Of a DNA stretch of 64,000 nucleotides, positions 45,023 to 54,538 are shown piece after piece. The DNA lies in contig NZ_CP018846.1 in the NCBI RefSeq assembly GCF_002025705.1, positions 4,021,501 to 4,085,500 of the forward strand. Reading direction: 5' to 3'. The translations under genes were made by a program, and so were the position numbers. Each line of letters opens with the position of its first letter. Positions within the stretch are counted from its first letter, which is position 1. The notes under the pieces were generated by a model, which saw nothing but the letters and a program-made list of their open reading frames with translations, was not told the DNA's origin and made no database searches. The DNA comes from Pseudomonas putida (lineage in GTDB: Bacteria > Pseudomonadota > Gammaproteobacteria > Pseudomonadales > Pseudomonadaceae).

Positions 45023-45744
45023 GACTCCAGCTCCCCTCCTGCCTTGAGCGCTGCGTACAGGTATTGCGCGCGCAGCCAGTCGTCTTCGGTGTCGATGTCC
45101 TGCACCAGATGCCGGGGGATGATCACTGGCAAGCTGCGCTCGGAGTAGAGCACCTCGTTCTGCAACCAGGCCTCTACCCGCCCCCAGTAGAACTGGCCGG
45201 CATCCTGATAGGCCGGCGCCAGGTCTTGCGAGCGGGTCTCGCGATACTGCGGATTGAGCGGCACCAGCGCGCCCTCGGCATCCAGTGTCAGCGCCCGCTG
45301 GACCGGGAAGCCGAAACCACTCACCGAAAAGGCGAAAGCGCGTCCCGGGTGCTGGCGCAACAGTGCCAACCCCTCATGCAGGAAGCGCTGCTGCAGGAAA
45401 GGCGCAGTGGCATAGATGCAACAGGCATGGGTCAGCACCTGGCCCTGGCTGGTCAGTACCTCCAGGGCATGGCTGACCACTGCATGGGTGGTCGCATGGT
45501 CGTCGGCCAGGTGCGCGGGCCGACGAAACGGCACCAGCGCGCCATGCTCCCTGGCTACCGCCGCGATATCCGCATCATCCGTACTGACCACTACCTGGTC
45601 GAACAAGCCACTGGCGAGTGCCACGCGAATCGAGTGGGCAATGATCGGCAGCCCGGCAAAGCTCTTGAGGTTCTTGCTCGGAATGCGTTTGCTGCCGCCA
45701 CGGGCCGGAATGATCGCGACGTTGATTTCCCTGCGTTCATTCAT
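45019..45744 (-). CDS. pseF: CMP-pseudaminic acid synthetase PseF
   Basis: This 241-residue cytidylyltransferase of the CMP-NeuA type has IIPARGGSKRIPSKNLKSFAG (in part), VVVSTDDADIAAVA and a C-terminal IIPRHLVQDIDTEDDW. It activates pseudaminic acid with CTP for transfer to flagellin. ATGA overlaps join it to pseC and pseG. Confidence 0.92.
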   Translation of the reverse strand: MNERREINVAIIPARGGSKRIPSKNLKSFAGLPIIAHSIRVALASGLFDQVVVSTDDADIAAVAREHGALVPFRRPAHLADDHATTHAVVSHALEVLTSQGQVLTHACCIYATAPFLQQRFLHEGLALLRQHPGRAFAFSVSGFGFPVQRALTLDAEGALVPLNPQYRETRSQDLAPAYQDAGQFYWGRVEAWLQNEVLYSERSLPVIIPRHLVQDIDTEDDWLRAQYLYAALKAGGELES

Positions 45745-46898
45745 GTGAGCAGCCCGCGCAGGCTGTCGACCACATGATCCTGCTGGGCGTCGCTCAGGCC
45801 TGGGTACATCGGCAGGCTCAGTGCGCCTGCGTAGTAGGCCTCTGCCTGCGGGAAGTCCCCGGGCTTGAAACCCAGCTCGCGATAATAGGGCTGCAAGTGA
45901 ATGGGGATGTAATGCAGATTGACTCCGACCCCCGCCGCCCGCATCCCGTCGAAAACCTCCCGGTGCGAGCGCTGCAGGTGATCGCCCTGCAGGCGCACCA
46001 CGAACAGGTGCCAGGCGGATTCGGCCTCCGCCTGGGGTGCCTGTACGCTCACCGGCAGGCCCGCGAGCAACTGCTGGTAACGGGCCGCCAGTGCTTGACG
46101 ACGAACAAGGAAATCATCCAGCCGCGCCAACTGGGAAAGCCCCAGGGCAGCCTGCAGATCGGTGATGCGGTAGTTGAAGCCCAGCTCGAGCTGCTGGTAG
46201 TACCAGGCGCCATGGCTCTCTTCAGTCATCTGGCCACTGTCCCGGGTCACCCCGTGGCCACGTAACAGGCGCAGGCGCTGGGCCAGATCGGCACGGTTGG
46301 TGAGGACCATGCCGCCTTCAGCCGAAGTGATGATTTTTACCGGGTGAAAGCTGAACACCGTCATGTCGGCGAACTCGCCGCTGCCGACTGCCACTCCCGC
46401 ATAGCGCGCGCCGACCGCATGGGCAGCGTCCTCGATCAAGGTGAAGCCATACTGGCGGGCCAGCGCTTTGATCGCACGCATATCGGCGCTTTGCCCGGCG
46501 AATGCCACGGCAACCACCACCTTGGGCAAGCGCCCTTGCCGGGCAGCCTGTTCGAGTTTCAGTGCCAGCGCTGCGGCGTCGATGGCCCAGGTATGCGGGT
46601 CGATGTCGACGAAATCGACGCTGGCCCCGCAGTAACGACCACAGTTCGCCGATGCCACGAAACTGATTGGGGATGTCCACAACCAGTCCCCGCTACCCAG
46701 CCCCGCGGCCAGGCAAGCCAGGTGCAGGCCGGCGGTGGCGTTGCAGATTGCCACTGCATGGCCTGCGCCACAGCGCTGGGCAATCGCCTGCTCGAAGCGC
46801 TCGACCAACGGCCCCTGGGTCAACCAGTCGGACTGCAACACCTCGACGACCGCGCTGATGTCGGACTGATCGATGCTCTGCCGGGCATATGGAATCAC
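45741..46898 (-). CDS. pseC: UDP-4-amino-4,6-dideoxy-N-acetyl-L-altrosamine transaminase PseC
   Basis: This 385-residue DegT/DnrJ/EryC1-family PLP aminotransferase has the Schiff-base Lys188 in FSFHPVKIITSAEGG, FVDIDPHTWAID and YIPIHLQPYY near the C terminus. It aminates C4 of the PseB product. I use the GTG at 46898, preceded by AGGGA, because it gives the family length; an ATG at 46997 adds 33 residues with no family likeness. It begins the tightly coupled pseC-F-GH-I set. Confidence 0.9.
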   Translation of the reverse strand: MIPYARQSIDQSDISAVVEVLQSDWLTQGPLVERFEQAIAQRCGAGHAVAICNATAGLHLACLAAGLGSGDWLWTSPISFVASANCGRYCGASVDFVDIDPHTWAIDAAALALKLEQAARQGRLPKVVVAVAFAGQSADMRAIKALARQYGFTLIEDAAHAVGARYAGVAVGSGEFADMTVFSFHPVKIITSAEGGMVLTNRADLAQRLRLLRGHGVTRDSGQMTEESHGAWYYQQLELGFNYRITDLQAALGLSQLARLDDFLVRRQALAARYQQLLAGLPVSVQAPQAEAESAWHLFVVRLQGDHLQRSHREVFDGMRAAGVGVNLHYIPIHLQPYYRELGFKPGDFPQAEAYYAGALSLPMYPGLSDAQQDHVVDSLRGLLT

Positions 46899-47117
46899 GC
46901 CAGCATCCCTGTGTGCAGGATGGGTAGCTGGCCCCTGGGGCAGGAGGTGAAAATGGACTTGTCGTCGAACATGCGTCGATCCTAGGGGCGGCGCCATCGA
47001 CTGACGACGGCGCCCGGTTGCAGGGTCAGGCCAGCGCGCAGCCTACAAATTTCTGACTCGCGCGCGTTGTATCCCTGCCCGAAGCAAGATACAGGCCAGC
47101 CCCGCAACCCGCCGTTT
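46899..47117. other. Gap between the large glycosyltransferase and pseC
   Basis: About 220 nt without a convincing gene. No sigma-54 or sigma-28 consensus and no strong terminator were seen; a separate promoter for the pse genes may lie here, or they may be read from the upstream CDP-sugar operon. Confidence 0.45.
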
Positions 47118-50036
47118 TCAGCCGATCAGGCCGACCCAGTCCAGCGCCGCCTTGGCAGGGGCCAGCACCTGGTGCTGGGCCGCCCCCTGCCACTGCGCCG
47201 ACCATTTGGCGCTCAGCGCCGCCAGCAGCGCCGGGTCTGCGGCCACCTCGCCGGGGTGGATCACCTGCACCTGCGGTGTCCAGACCGTCAGCAAGCCAGC
47301 TGCAGCTGCTTTCAGGCACAGGTCGACATCGCCGAAGGCCTGGGCAAAGGTGGTTTCGTCCAGGCCACCAAGGGCCTGGAACACCTCGTTGCGAACCATC
47401 AGGCAGCTGGCCGATACCGCCGCACGGTTCTGCTCCACAGCCAACCGGTTCAGGTAACCCAGCGCATTGGCCGCTTCACCGGCGCAGGCTGGCGTGACTG
47501 CGCCTTCGGCATCCAGCAGCAAGCCGGCCTGGGTGAGTTTGCCTTCAGCATCCAGCAGCTTGCCGCCGACCACGCCCACCTCCGGGCGCTGCGCCTGGTT
47601 CAGCAGCGCCTCGATCCAGTTGGCGTTGACCACTTCGGCATCCGCCGCCAGCAACACCAGGTAGTCGCCCTTGGCCTCGGCACTGGCAGCGTTGCACAGT
47701 GCAGCCGGGCTGAGGCGCTCGGCGCTTTGCAGCACGCGCACCTTGCCGCCCGCCTGCTGCTGTTGCGCCAGCCATTCCAGCAACTGCGGCGACTGGCTGG
47801 CGTTGTCAGCGATCAGCACCTCGTAGCGGGCATAGCGGGTGCGCTGCAGGATGCTCTTCAGGCAGCGCTGCAGTGCGTCCAGGTTGTCCTGGCTGCGCAG
47901 CAGGATGCTCACCAACGGCCGCTCGACGTGCCGGTAGTCGATACGCAAGGTACCGGCCACCGGGGTACTGACCTGGGCCTTGTAACCACGGCTCGCCAGG
48001 TGCCGGATCAGGGCCTGGCGGGCATGCTCGCTGGCCGAGGCTTGCGGTGCCGGCGTGATCAGCACTGGCTCGTCGAGGTGAGCCAGGCCATTGAGGCCGC
48101 CAGCCTCGATCAGGCGCAGCAGCAGGTCGAACTCCAGCGCCTGGTCGTACTGCTTGTCGAAACCGCCCGCCTCCACCAGCACTTCCCGACGCAGCAACCA
48201 ATGCCGCGCCATCAGCGCGGGGTTGGTCTGCAGCAGGTCGAGGTTGACCCCCGGACGCAACAGCTCACGCCAGGCGCCATCAGCCTGCTGCTGGATCTCG
48301 TCGACCGCGACCGCACGGCAATCCGGTGCGTTGAGCAGTTCAAGGCTGGCGCGCAACAGGCCGGTTGCAGTGAAACGGTCACCAGCCTCGGCCAGCAGCA
48401 GCCATTCGCAAGAGGACTGCCGGGCGAGCTGGTTGATGCGCTCGACATAGTCCTCGCGGCTGACCTTGATGAAATGCAGCGTGTTGTGCAGCGAGGTGGC
48501 CATCGGCGGCTCACCGGTGGTGAAGACCATGATCCGGAAGGCCTTGCTCAGCCCGGCCAGCAGGCTGTCGAACGTGTCCTGCAACGCGGCCTGGTTGTTG
48601 TTCAGGTCCAGCAGCAGGATACCGAACTGCGGGCCGCCCTGGTGCAGCGCCAGGTGTTCGTCGATCGCGGCCAGTGCCGTGGCATCCGGCTTGCGCGCCT
48701 CCAGCCAGTCGAGCAGGCGGCCTGAAGGCATGCTGCCGAGCAGCTCGCGGCCGCTCTGCTTCAGCACAGCTTCCAGGCGCGCCAGCCAGGCGAACAGCGC
48801 CTCGCTCTCATCGGCTTCGCCGTTGTCGCGCAGGTGCCCGGCCAGGCGACGCACCACCTCGCGGTTGAAGGCGTTATGCCCCAGGGCAGCCCAAAGGCGG
48901 CTGCCGACGGTGCCCGGTGTGTCGCTGGCATGCGCTTGCAACAGTTGCTCCTGGCGCAGCAGCAGAGGCTCCAGTTGCTGCAACTGCAGGCGACCGGCCG
49001 GCATGGCATGAATCAGAAATTCGAACGCCGTGAGCTGATCGAAGAACGCCTGGTTGTAGAAAGGCAGCTCGACATACTGGGTCGGCTCGAAGGTGCGCAC
49101 TGGCGGCTTCAGCGGGTCGGCCCAGCTTGACCCCCAGACCAGGTCCAGGGTCACCGCCCGGCCCTGGAACAGGCCTTCGGCCATGGCAGCAAAGCTGTCC
49201 AGGGCCAGCTGGCGCCGCGCCGCATGGTCCAGCCCCTCGATAGCGGTAGGCAGGCCGGCGAGGAAGTCGGCGAACTGTTCACGCTCGGCCACCGACTTGG
49301 CGTCGGTGAAGGCCAGCACATGAATGACCTCGGTCTGGTGCTCGGAAACACCGTAGTTGGTTTCACGCACGGCATAGGCGATCGGCAGGACCCGCGCCTT
49401 GGCGTTGGTCAGCAGGAAGTAGGCATGGCCGATTTCCTGCCACTCGAAGCTGGTGTTCTCTGGCAGCAACTCGAACCACTGGCGCAGCAGCGCGGTACGG
49501 GTGACGGCAAAAAACGGCGGGAGGAATTCGCCCATGTAATCCAGCAGGCGCTGTTCGGCGCGCGGGGCGTCGTAGTCTTCGCGGACCTTCTTGTTGCGCC
49601 GGTAATAGTTGACCTTGGTGGCTTCAGCTAGGTAGTTCAGGCAGTAGCCATGGCAGATGCCGTAATCCGGGTTGGCGTCGAGGAAGTCCAGCGACTGGTT
49701 CAGCCCGTCGAACAGCAGGAAGTCGTCATCGGCGGCAAAGGCCATGTACGGCGTGCTTACCCGGTTCACGCCATAGGTCAGCTTGGCCTGGAAGCCCATG
49801 TAGGAAAACTGCGGCAGGTGCAGGTACTCGACGCCCGGGTACTGCGCTGCCATCGCCTCGGCCGACTCGGTCGAGGAGTCCAGCACGAGGATCGAGCACG
49901 GGTAGTCGCTGTAGTACTGCAGCGTGCGCTGCAGGAACGCCGGCCGGTTGTGCGTCATCAATACCAGCGTGAACCGCTCACGCAGCGTGGCTGCCTGGTC
50001 TGCCGCGAAATTGCCTTGCATAGTCTTCACCACCAT
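47118..50036 (-). CDS. Large multidomain glycosyltransferase (TIGR00180-like plus GT2 modules)
   Basis: This ~972-residue protein has three parts: an N-terminal TIGR00180-type GT (~23-245, FTLVLMTHNRP and AADDDFLLFDGL), a middle GT2-like module (~469-703) lacking an obvious DxD, and a C-terminal GT2 module (~707-945, PLVSILLRSQD, VLIADNASQ). The last two resemble the middle of the 1193-residue transferase at 56786-60367. It probably adds sugars from the CDP-sugar operon to the flagellin glycan. The start is uncertain (ATG at 50036 or 50024); upstream frame to 50207 overlaps the preceding gene. Confidence 0.85.
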   Translation of the reverse strand: MVVKTMQGNFAADQAATLRERFTLVLMTHNRPAFLQRTLQYYSDYPCSILVLDSSTESAEAMAAQYPGVEYLHLPQFSYMGFQAKLTYGVNRVSTPYMAFAADDDFLLFDGLNQSLDFLDANPDYGICHGYCLNYLAEATKVNYYRRNKKVREDYDAPRAEQRLLDYMGEFLPPFFAVTRTALLRQWFELLPENTSFEWQEIGHAYFLLTNAKARVLPIAYAVRETNYGVSEHQTEVIHVLAFTDAKSVAEREQFADFLAGLPTAIEGLDHAARRQLALDSFAAMAEGLFQGRAVTLDLVWGSSWADPLKPPVRTFEPTQYVELPFYNQAFFDQLTAFEFLIHAMPAGRLQLQQLEPLLLRQEQLLQAHASDTPGTVGSRLWAALGHNAFNREVVRRLAGHLRDNGEADESEALFAWLARLEAVLKQSGRELLGSMPSGRLLDWLEARKPDATALAAIDEHLALHQGGPQFGILLLDLNNNQAALQDTFDSLLAGLSKAFRIMVFTTGEPPMATSLHNTLHFIKVSREDYVERINQLARQSSCEWLLLAEAGDRFTATGLLRASLELLNAPDCRAVAVDEIQQQADGAWRELLRPGVNLDLLQTNPALMARHWLLRREVLVEAGGFDKQYDQALEFDLLLRLIEAGGLNGLAHLDEPVLITPAPQASASEHARQALIRHLASRGYKAQVSTPVAGTLRIDYRHVERPLVSILLRSQDNLDALQRCLKSILQRTRYARYEVLIADNASQSPQLLEWLAQQQQAGGKVRVLQSAERLSPAALCNAASAEAKGDYLVLLAADAEVVNANWIEALLNQAQRPEVGVVGGKLLDAEGKLTQAGLLLDAEGAVTPACAGEAANALGYLNRLAVEQNRAAVSASCLMVRNEVFQALGGLDETTFAQAFGDVDLCLKAAAAGLLTVWTPQVQVIHPGEVAADPALLAALSAKWSAQWQGAAQHQVLAPAKAALDWVGLIG

Positions 50037-50076
50037 TGGCGTTGCCGCCGAAGAAATCGAACCGTTGTTGAGTGTC

Positions 50077-50811
50077 TCAGCGAACCCGGCGCAGGTAGCC
50101 GTCCGGAGCCACAGTGACCAGCAGCTTGTTCTGCAACTGGTAGTCGATCTCGAAGCTGTCGTTGCCCTTGAGGTACTCCCAGACCGCGGTCTTGGGGTTG
50201 TCGCCATGGCCCCACGGGCGATCGGGGAAGAAGTCGGCCGGCATGTCCTCGACCACGGTGTCCATCACCACGCAGTAGCTGCCCACCGCCACCAGCGGCG
50301 CGTACAGTTCCAGCTCCTTGAGCACGTGCTCATGGGTGTGGTTGGAGTCGAGCACCAGGATGACCTTCTTGCCTTCGGCAATTGCCCGGACCTGCGCGGC
50401 GATGCCGGCGTCGATGCTGGAACCTTCGATCATGCGCACGCGCTTGCTCATCGGGTGCGCCTCGATGGCCTCACGGTTGTGCGGGCGGATGTCGATGTCG
50501 ATGCCCAGCACCTCGCCGTGGCCCTGCAGTTCCAGCAAGGAGGCGTAGTAGAGGATCGAACCGCCGTGGGCGATGCCGCACTCGATGATCAGGTCTGGCT
50601 TGACCTGCCAGACGATCTCCTGCATCGCCATCATGTCCTGGGGCAACTGAATGATCGGCCGGCCCATCCAGGAGAAGTGGTAGGTGTACTTGTGCGCGGC
50701 GGACTGGTTGAAGAAGTCGCGGGCCACTTGCTGCAGCGCCTGGTCTTCACCCTGGGCGGCGATTTGCGCGGTGCATTCGGCTTCGAAGGCCTTGATCGGC
50801 GAGTCGGTCAT
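50077..50811 (-). CDS. CmcI-family (cephalosporin hydroxylase type) SAM-fold protein, probable sugar O-methyltransferase
   Basis: This 244-residue protein resembles the CmcI/RhmT family: LIIECGIAHGGSILYYASLLELQG (in part) is the SAM-binding strand-loop, with VLGIDIDIRPHN and ILVLDSNHTHEHVLKEL downstream. Members annotated as cephalosporin hydroxylases in sugar clusters usually act as O-methyltransferases. ATGA overlap with the methyltransferase upstream marks it as part of the CDP-sugar operon. The substrate is unknown. Confidence 0.8.
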   Translation of the reverse strand: MTDSPIKAFEAECTAQIAAQGEDQALQQVARDFFNQSAAHKYTYHFSWMGRPIIQLPQDMMAMQEIVWQVKPDLIIECGIAHGGSILYYASLLELQGHGEVLGIDIDIRPHNREAIEAHPMSKRVRMIEGSSIDAGIAAQVRAIAEGKKVILVLDSNHTHEHVLKELELYAPLVAVGSYCVVMDTVVEDMPADFFPDRPWGHGDNPKTAVWEYLKGNDSFEIDYQLQNKLLVTVAPDGYLRRVR

Positions 50812-51902
50812 TGTGCGGTCTCGGTTGGCAGGTGTGTGAAATCAGCGCTGTCGACGGCGTGGTAAGTGAAGCGGCCTGCGGTCATGCGGCGGATTTCATC
50901 GAGGTAGTTGGAATTCATCACGAACAGGTGCGCGCCGTCCGGCAAGGCGTCCAGCGCCTCCTGAGGCGAGCTCACCCGGGCGCCGCTGAGCGGCAGATAA
51001 CGGCCCTGCTTGGCCGGGTTGATGTCGATCACCCAGTCCACCGGTGCGCCGGCGCGTTGCAGGAACAGCGAATAGATCACGCCTTTGGACGAGGCCCCCC
51101 AGATCGCCGAACCGCGCCCGGCGTCGCGCTGCACGATGCCCACGGCGTGGTCCAGGCTGGCGCTGAAGTCGGCTGGCAGGGTCAGTGGCGGCACCGGCTG
51201 CAGCGTGGTGCGCAGGCTGGCGAGGTCGGCGACGATGTACAGGTACTGGCCATCGAACAGGTGCCCGGCCTCGGCGACCGTGCCAAACAGCCGGCGCAGG
51301 TCGTCCAGGCGGAAGTAGTTGACGTGCTCGTAGAACAGGTCGAACCAGGCCTTGTGCTCGATGATCCAGTCCAGGCACGGCACTTCGATGTAGATCTGCC
51401 CAGCCCCGCCGTTGGCGTCGGCGATGGCGGCCAGGAACGCCTGCGGGTCCTGAATGTGCTCAAGCACATGGCGCAGCACGATGCCCTCGGCCCGGCGATT
51501 GAGCGCGCGGGTGAACGGCGCCTTGACCACATCCGGGCTGTCACCTTCATAGGCCGGGTCGATGCCAGTGACGGCATAGCCACGCTCGCGCAGCAGCTCG
51601 AAGAACCAGCCCTTGCCGCAACCGACCTCGATCAGGCTACGGCCCTTGAAGTGGCGGGCGATCACGCCTTCGACGTCGTCCAGGTGGCGCTGGAAGCGCA
51701 CCGAGTGGCCCTGCTCGTTCTGGTAGTCGCTGTCGTAGCTGAGCTTGTCGGCATCGAAGGCGTCGTTGTAGACCAGGCCCGTGCGGCCATCCTGCACCAG
51801 GCGCATGTCGGCACTGGCCGAGGCGCGCGCCGACGCCGCATCGGCGAAGGTGCGGTTCTGCAGCACCGGCAAGCCGGTGGCGCGGTATAACTCATGCTTC
51901 AT
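50808..51902 (-). CDS. Class I SAM-dependent methyltransferase of the sugar operon
   Basis: This 364-residue protein has a Methyltransf_23-type domain (~70-220, SLIEVGCGKGWFFELLRERGY in part, VLEHIQDPQAFLAAI) and a C-terminal Rossmann-like region (~245-350, IWGASSKGVIYSLFLQRAG, VIDINPAKQGRYLPLSG) like that of TylC3-type C-methyltransferases, but without their N-terminal zinc-binding cysteines. It resembles a divergent partner of the gene at 52758. The ATG overlaps the upstream stop by 11 nt. Confidence 0.82.
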   Translation of the reverse strand: MKHELYRATGLPVLQNRTFADAASARASASADMRLVQDGRTGLVYNDAFDADKLSYDSDYQNEQGHSVRFQRHLDDVEGVIARHFKGRSLIEVGCGKGWFFELLRERGYAVTGIDPAYEGDSPDVVKAPFTRALNRRAEGIVLRHVLEHIQDPQAFLAAIADANGGAGQIYIEVPCLDWIIEHKAWFDLFYEHVNYFRLDDLRRLFGTVAEAGHLFDGQYLYIVADLASLRTTLQPVPPLTLPADFSASLDHAVGIVQRDAGRGSAIWGASSKGVIYSLFLQRAGAPVDWVIDINPAKQGRYLPLSGARVSSPQEALDALPDGAHLFVMNSNYLDEIRRMTAGRFTYHAVDSADFTHLPTETAQ

Positions 51903-52761
51903 CACAAGCCACTCCCAACAGTGCCCGCAGCCGGCGGGCATCACCCCAGAACGCCATGGGTTCGTGGGCCGGATAGGGGTAATGCCCCAGGTTCAGCGCG
52001 ATCTGCGCGCCGCGCTTGGCGACATGCGCCTCGACCAGCGTACGTACTGCTATCGGCTGACCGCTGCAGCAATTGACCACACCGCTGAAATCAGTCCGCT
52101 CAAGCAAGTCGGCCAGGTAACCAACGGCCGTTTCGATGGGCAGGAAATCGCGCAACTGCTCCCCGCCCGACATGTCGAAGCGTGGCTGCCCTGCATCGAT
52201 GGCCCGGTCCAGCGCCGCCAGCAGGCTGTTGGGGTTCTGGCCTTCACCGAACAGGTAGAACAGCCGCACCCATTGCAAGGCAAATGGCTGCTGCCGGGCC
52301 AGGCTTTCGAGGAACTGGCGCAGGCTGTGCTTGGCCAGGCCGTAGGGGTTGCCCGGCTGGCAGACCAGCGACTCGCCCAGCGCGCCATCCTGCAGGCCGT
52401 ATTCCAGGCAGGTACCGGTAACCTGCACCCGGGCAACCCCGGCTTGCACCACACGCTGGATGAACCCGTAGTCGGCCATCAGGTTGTGTTCGAAGTGGAA
52501 TAACCCCTGATAGTTGGGCAAGCCGGGCCAGGCCAGGTGCACCAGCGCATCGACACCTTCGCACAGCGCGCCGACGTCCAGCTGCGGGTCATGCACATCG
52601 GCGCCGACGAACTCGACCTGGTCGAACCACGGCATCGCCCGCGCAGCATCCACGCGGCGCGCAACGGCACGCACCCGGTGGCCGCGCGCCAGCAGCGCGC
52701 CGACCAGGTGCCGGCCGACAAAACCGCTGGCTCCGGTAACCAGCACGGTCAGGCTGCTCAC
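51892..52761 (-). CDS. Extended SDR NAD-dependent epimerase/4-ketoreductase
   Basis: This 289-residue short-chain dehydrogenase has the nucleotide-binding GASGFVG (10-16) and catalytic Tyr139-x3-Lys143 (NPYGLAK). In this operon it most likely reduces the C4 keto group of the CDP-sugar after epimerisation and C-methylation, like NovS. The GTG start overlaps the upstream stop (GTGA). Confidence 0.85.
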   Translation of the reverse strand: MSSLTVLVTGASGFVGRHLVGALLARGHRVRAVARRVDAARAMPWFDQVEFVGADVHDPQLDVGALCEGVDALVHLAWPGLPNYQGLFHFEHNLMADYGFIQRVVQAGVARVQVTGTCLEYGLQDGALGESLVCQPGNPYGLAKHSLRQFLESLARQQPFALQWVRLFYLFGEGQNPNSLLAALDRAIDAGQPRFDMSGGEQLRDFLPIETAVGYLADLLERTDFSGVVNCCSGQPIAVRTLVEAHVAKRGAQIALNLGHYPYPAHEPMAFWGDARRLRALLGVACDEA

Positions 52762-53981
52762 AGGATGGTCAGCTCCGGCACGGCAATCACGAATCGCCCG
52801 CCCCACTCACGCACCTGCGCCTGCTGCTGGCTGACCTCCTGAAGCAGGTTCCACGGCAACACCAGCACGTAATCGGGCTGTTCGATGGCCAACCGCTCCG
52901 GGGCCACCACCGGAATACGGCTGCCCGGCAGGAACTTGCCCTGTTTGTGCGGGTTGGCGTCGGCCACCCAGGCCAGCAGGTCAGGCTTGACCCCGGCATA
53001 GTTGAACAAGGTGTTGCCCTTGGCCGCCGCGCCGTAGCCGACCACGCGCTTGCCTTCGGCCTTGGCCTGCAGCAGGAAGCGCAGCAGCTGGTGCTTGATG
53101 CGTTCGGCGGCGGGCGCCAGGGTGTTGTAGAACGCCGCCGTGGTCACCCCTACCCCCAGCTCGATGCCGAGCAGGTCATCGACACTGGCGCGGCGCACCT
53201 GCGGGCCGCCAGCGCGCTGCACGAACACCCGCAGCGAGCCGCCATGGGTCGGCAGCTCACTGACATCGAAGATCTCCAGGCCGTTGCGCTGGCACAGGGT
53301 GTTCACCGCAGTCAGCGACAGGTAGGAGTAGTGCTCGTGGTACAGGGTATCGAACTGATGCGCGGCCATCAGGCAGAGCAGGTGCGGGAATTCGAACGTG
53401 GCGACGCCATCGGCCTTGAGCAGGGTGGCGAAGCCGCGCAGGAAGTCATTGATGTCCGGCACGTGGGCCAGCACGTTGTTGGCCGCCATCAGGTCGGCCG
53501 ACCAGCCCTCGCCCGCCAGCGCCTCGGCCACCTGCTGGCCGAAGAACACTTCGCGGATTTCGAGCCCCTTTTCCCGCGCCGCCTGGGCGGTGCTGCGGGT
53601 GGGCTCCACGCCCAGGCATGGGATGCCGCGCTCGGCAACGTACTGCAGCAAGTAGCCATCGTTGGCGGCGATCTCCACCACCCGGCTCTGCGTGGTCAGG
53701 CCGAAGCGCTCGACCATCTGCGCCACGTAGTCGCGGGCATGGGCCAGCCAGGAGCTTGAGTAGGAACTGAAATAGGCGTAGTCGGCATCGAACAGCGCAT
53801 CGGCGCGGGTGTAGTCCTCGGTCTGTACCAACCAGCACTGCTCGCACACCGCGACCTTCAGCGGCACCCAGGCCTCGGCCGCGCCCAGTTGCTCGGCGCG
53901 CAGGTAGGCATTGGACGGCGGCGCGGTGCCCAGGTCGATCAGGGGCAGGCTCAGGCAGGTACCACAGCCACGGCAATTCAT
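52758..53981 (-). CDS. Sugar C-methyltransferase (TylC3/NovU/EvaC family)
   Basis: This 407-residue protein has an N-terminal zinc-finger-like domain with Cys3/Cys6 and Cys46/Cys49, a SAM domain (VVEIAANDGYLLQYV) and a C-terminal Rossmann-like domain (GKRVVGYGAAAKGNTLFNYAG in part), the exact architecture of enzymes adding a methyl branch to C3 or C5 of nucleotide-activated 4-keto-6-deoxysugars. LPTHGGSLRVFV is the family substrate-site motif. The ATG has GGAG 7 nt upstream and overlaps the epimerase stop (ATGA). Confidence 0.88.
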   Translation of the reverse strand: MNCRGCGTCLSLPLIDLGTAPPSNAYLRAEQLGAAEAWVPLKVAVCEQCWLVQTEDYTRADALFDADYAYFSSYSSSWLAHARDYVAQMVERFGLTTQSRVVEIAANDGYLLQYVAERGIPCLGVEPTRSTAQAAREKGLEIREVFFGQQVAEALAGEGWSADLMAANNVLAHVPDINDFLRGFATLLKADGVATFEFPHLLCLMAAHQFDTLYHEHYSYLSLTAVNTLCQRNGLEIFDVSELPTHGGSLRVFVQRAGGPQVRRASVDDLLGIELGVGVTTAAFYNTLAPAAERIKHQLLRFLLQAKAEGKRVVGYGAAAKGNTLFNYAGVKPDLLAWVADANPHKQGKFLPGSRIPVVAPERLAIEQPDYVLVLPWNLLQEVSQQQAQVREWGGRFVIAVPELTIL

Positions 53982-54538
53982 GGACACACTCCGGTGAACG
54001 ATGGGGCCAGCCAGGGATGCTCGGCATCCCGGGCTGACAGATTCTTGACAGCCAGCGGCCAGCTGATGGCCAGCCTCGGGTCGTGCACCGACAGCCCGCC
54101 CTCGCGGCCCGGGGCATAGTCGGCACTGTGCAGGTAAAGCAGTTCGGCTTCGTCGCTCAACACCTGAAAACCATGGGCGAAGCCAGCCGGGATCAACAGG
54201 CTACGCCCATCCCCGGCCTGCAGATGCTCGGCATGCCAGTGCAGGAAGGTCGGCGACCCCTGGCGCAGGTCTACTGCCACATCCCAGACTTCACCGCGCA
54301 GGCAGGTGATCAGCTTGGCTTCCGGCGCATCGCCGAGCTGGTAGTGCAGGCCGCGCACGCTGCCCTGCCCGACCGTATGCGAATGGTTGATCTGGCGCAC
54401 ATGGAACGGCGCCCCCAGTGCGCCCAGGCTGGTTTCGCAGAACAGCCGGGCGAACTGGCCGCGGGCATCGCCGTGGCGCTTGTGCTGGACACTGAACAGA
54501 CCGTCGAGGGGCAAGGCGTGCAGCAGCAGATCAGTCAC
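53978..54538 (-). CDS. RmlC-like 4-keto-6-deoxysugar 3,5-epimerase
   Basis: This 186-residue cupin epimerase has catalytic His65 (VRGLHYQ), INHSHT, IPAGFAHGFQVLSDEAEL and the conserved Tyr in YLHSADYAPGREGGL. It is normally named dTDP-4-dehydrorhamnose 3,5-epimerase, but the operon makes a CDP-sugar, so the substrate should be CDP-4-keto-6-deoxyglucose. It is coupled to the dehydratase by ATGA. Confidence 0.88.
   Translation of the reverse strand: MTDLLLHALPLDGLFSVQHKRHGDARGQFARLFCETSLGALGAPFHVRQINHSHTVGQGSVRGLHYQLGDAPEAKLITCLRGEVWDVAVDLRQGSPTFLHWHAEHLQAGDGRSLLIPAGFAHGFQVLSDEAELLYLHSADYAPGREGGLSVHDPRLAISWPLAVKNLSARDAEHPWLAPSFTGVCP

Noticed and set aside
50077..50811. Role in cephalosporin biosynthesis for the CmcI-family protein
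   Set aside because: No beta-lactam genes are present; the family name is historical and the operon context is sugar modification.
53978..54538. dTDP-rhamnose pathway
   Set aside because: rmlA, rmlB and rmlD are absent around it; the adjacent genes make a CDP-sugar, so the standard RmlC label would mislead.
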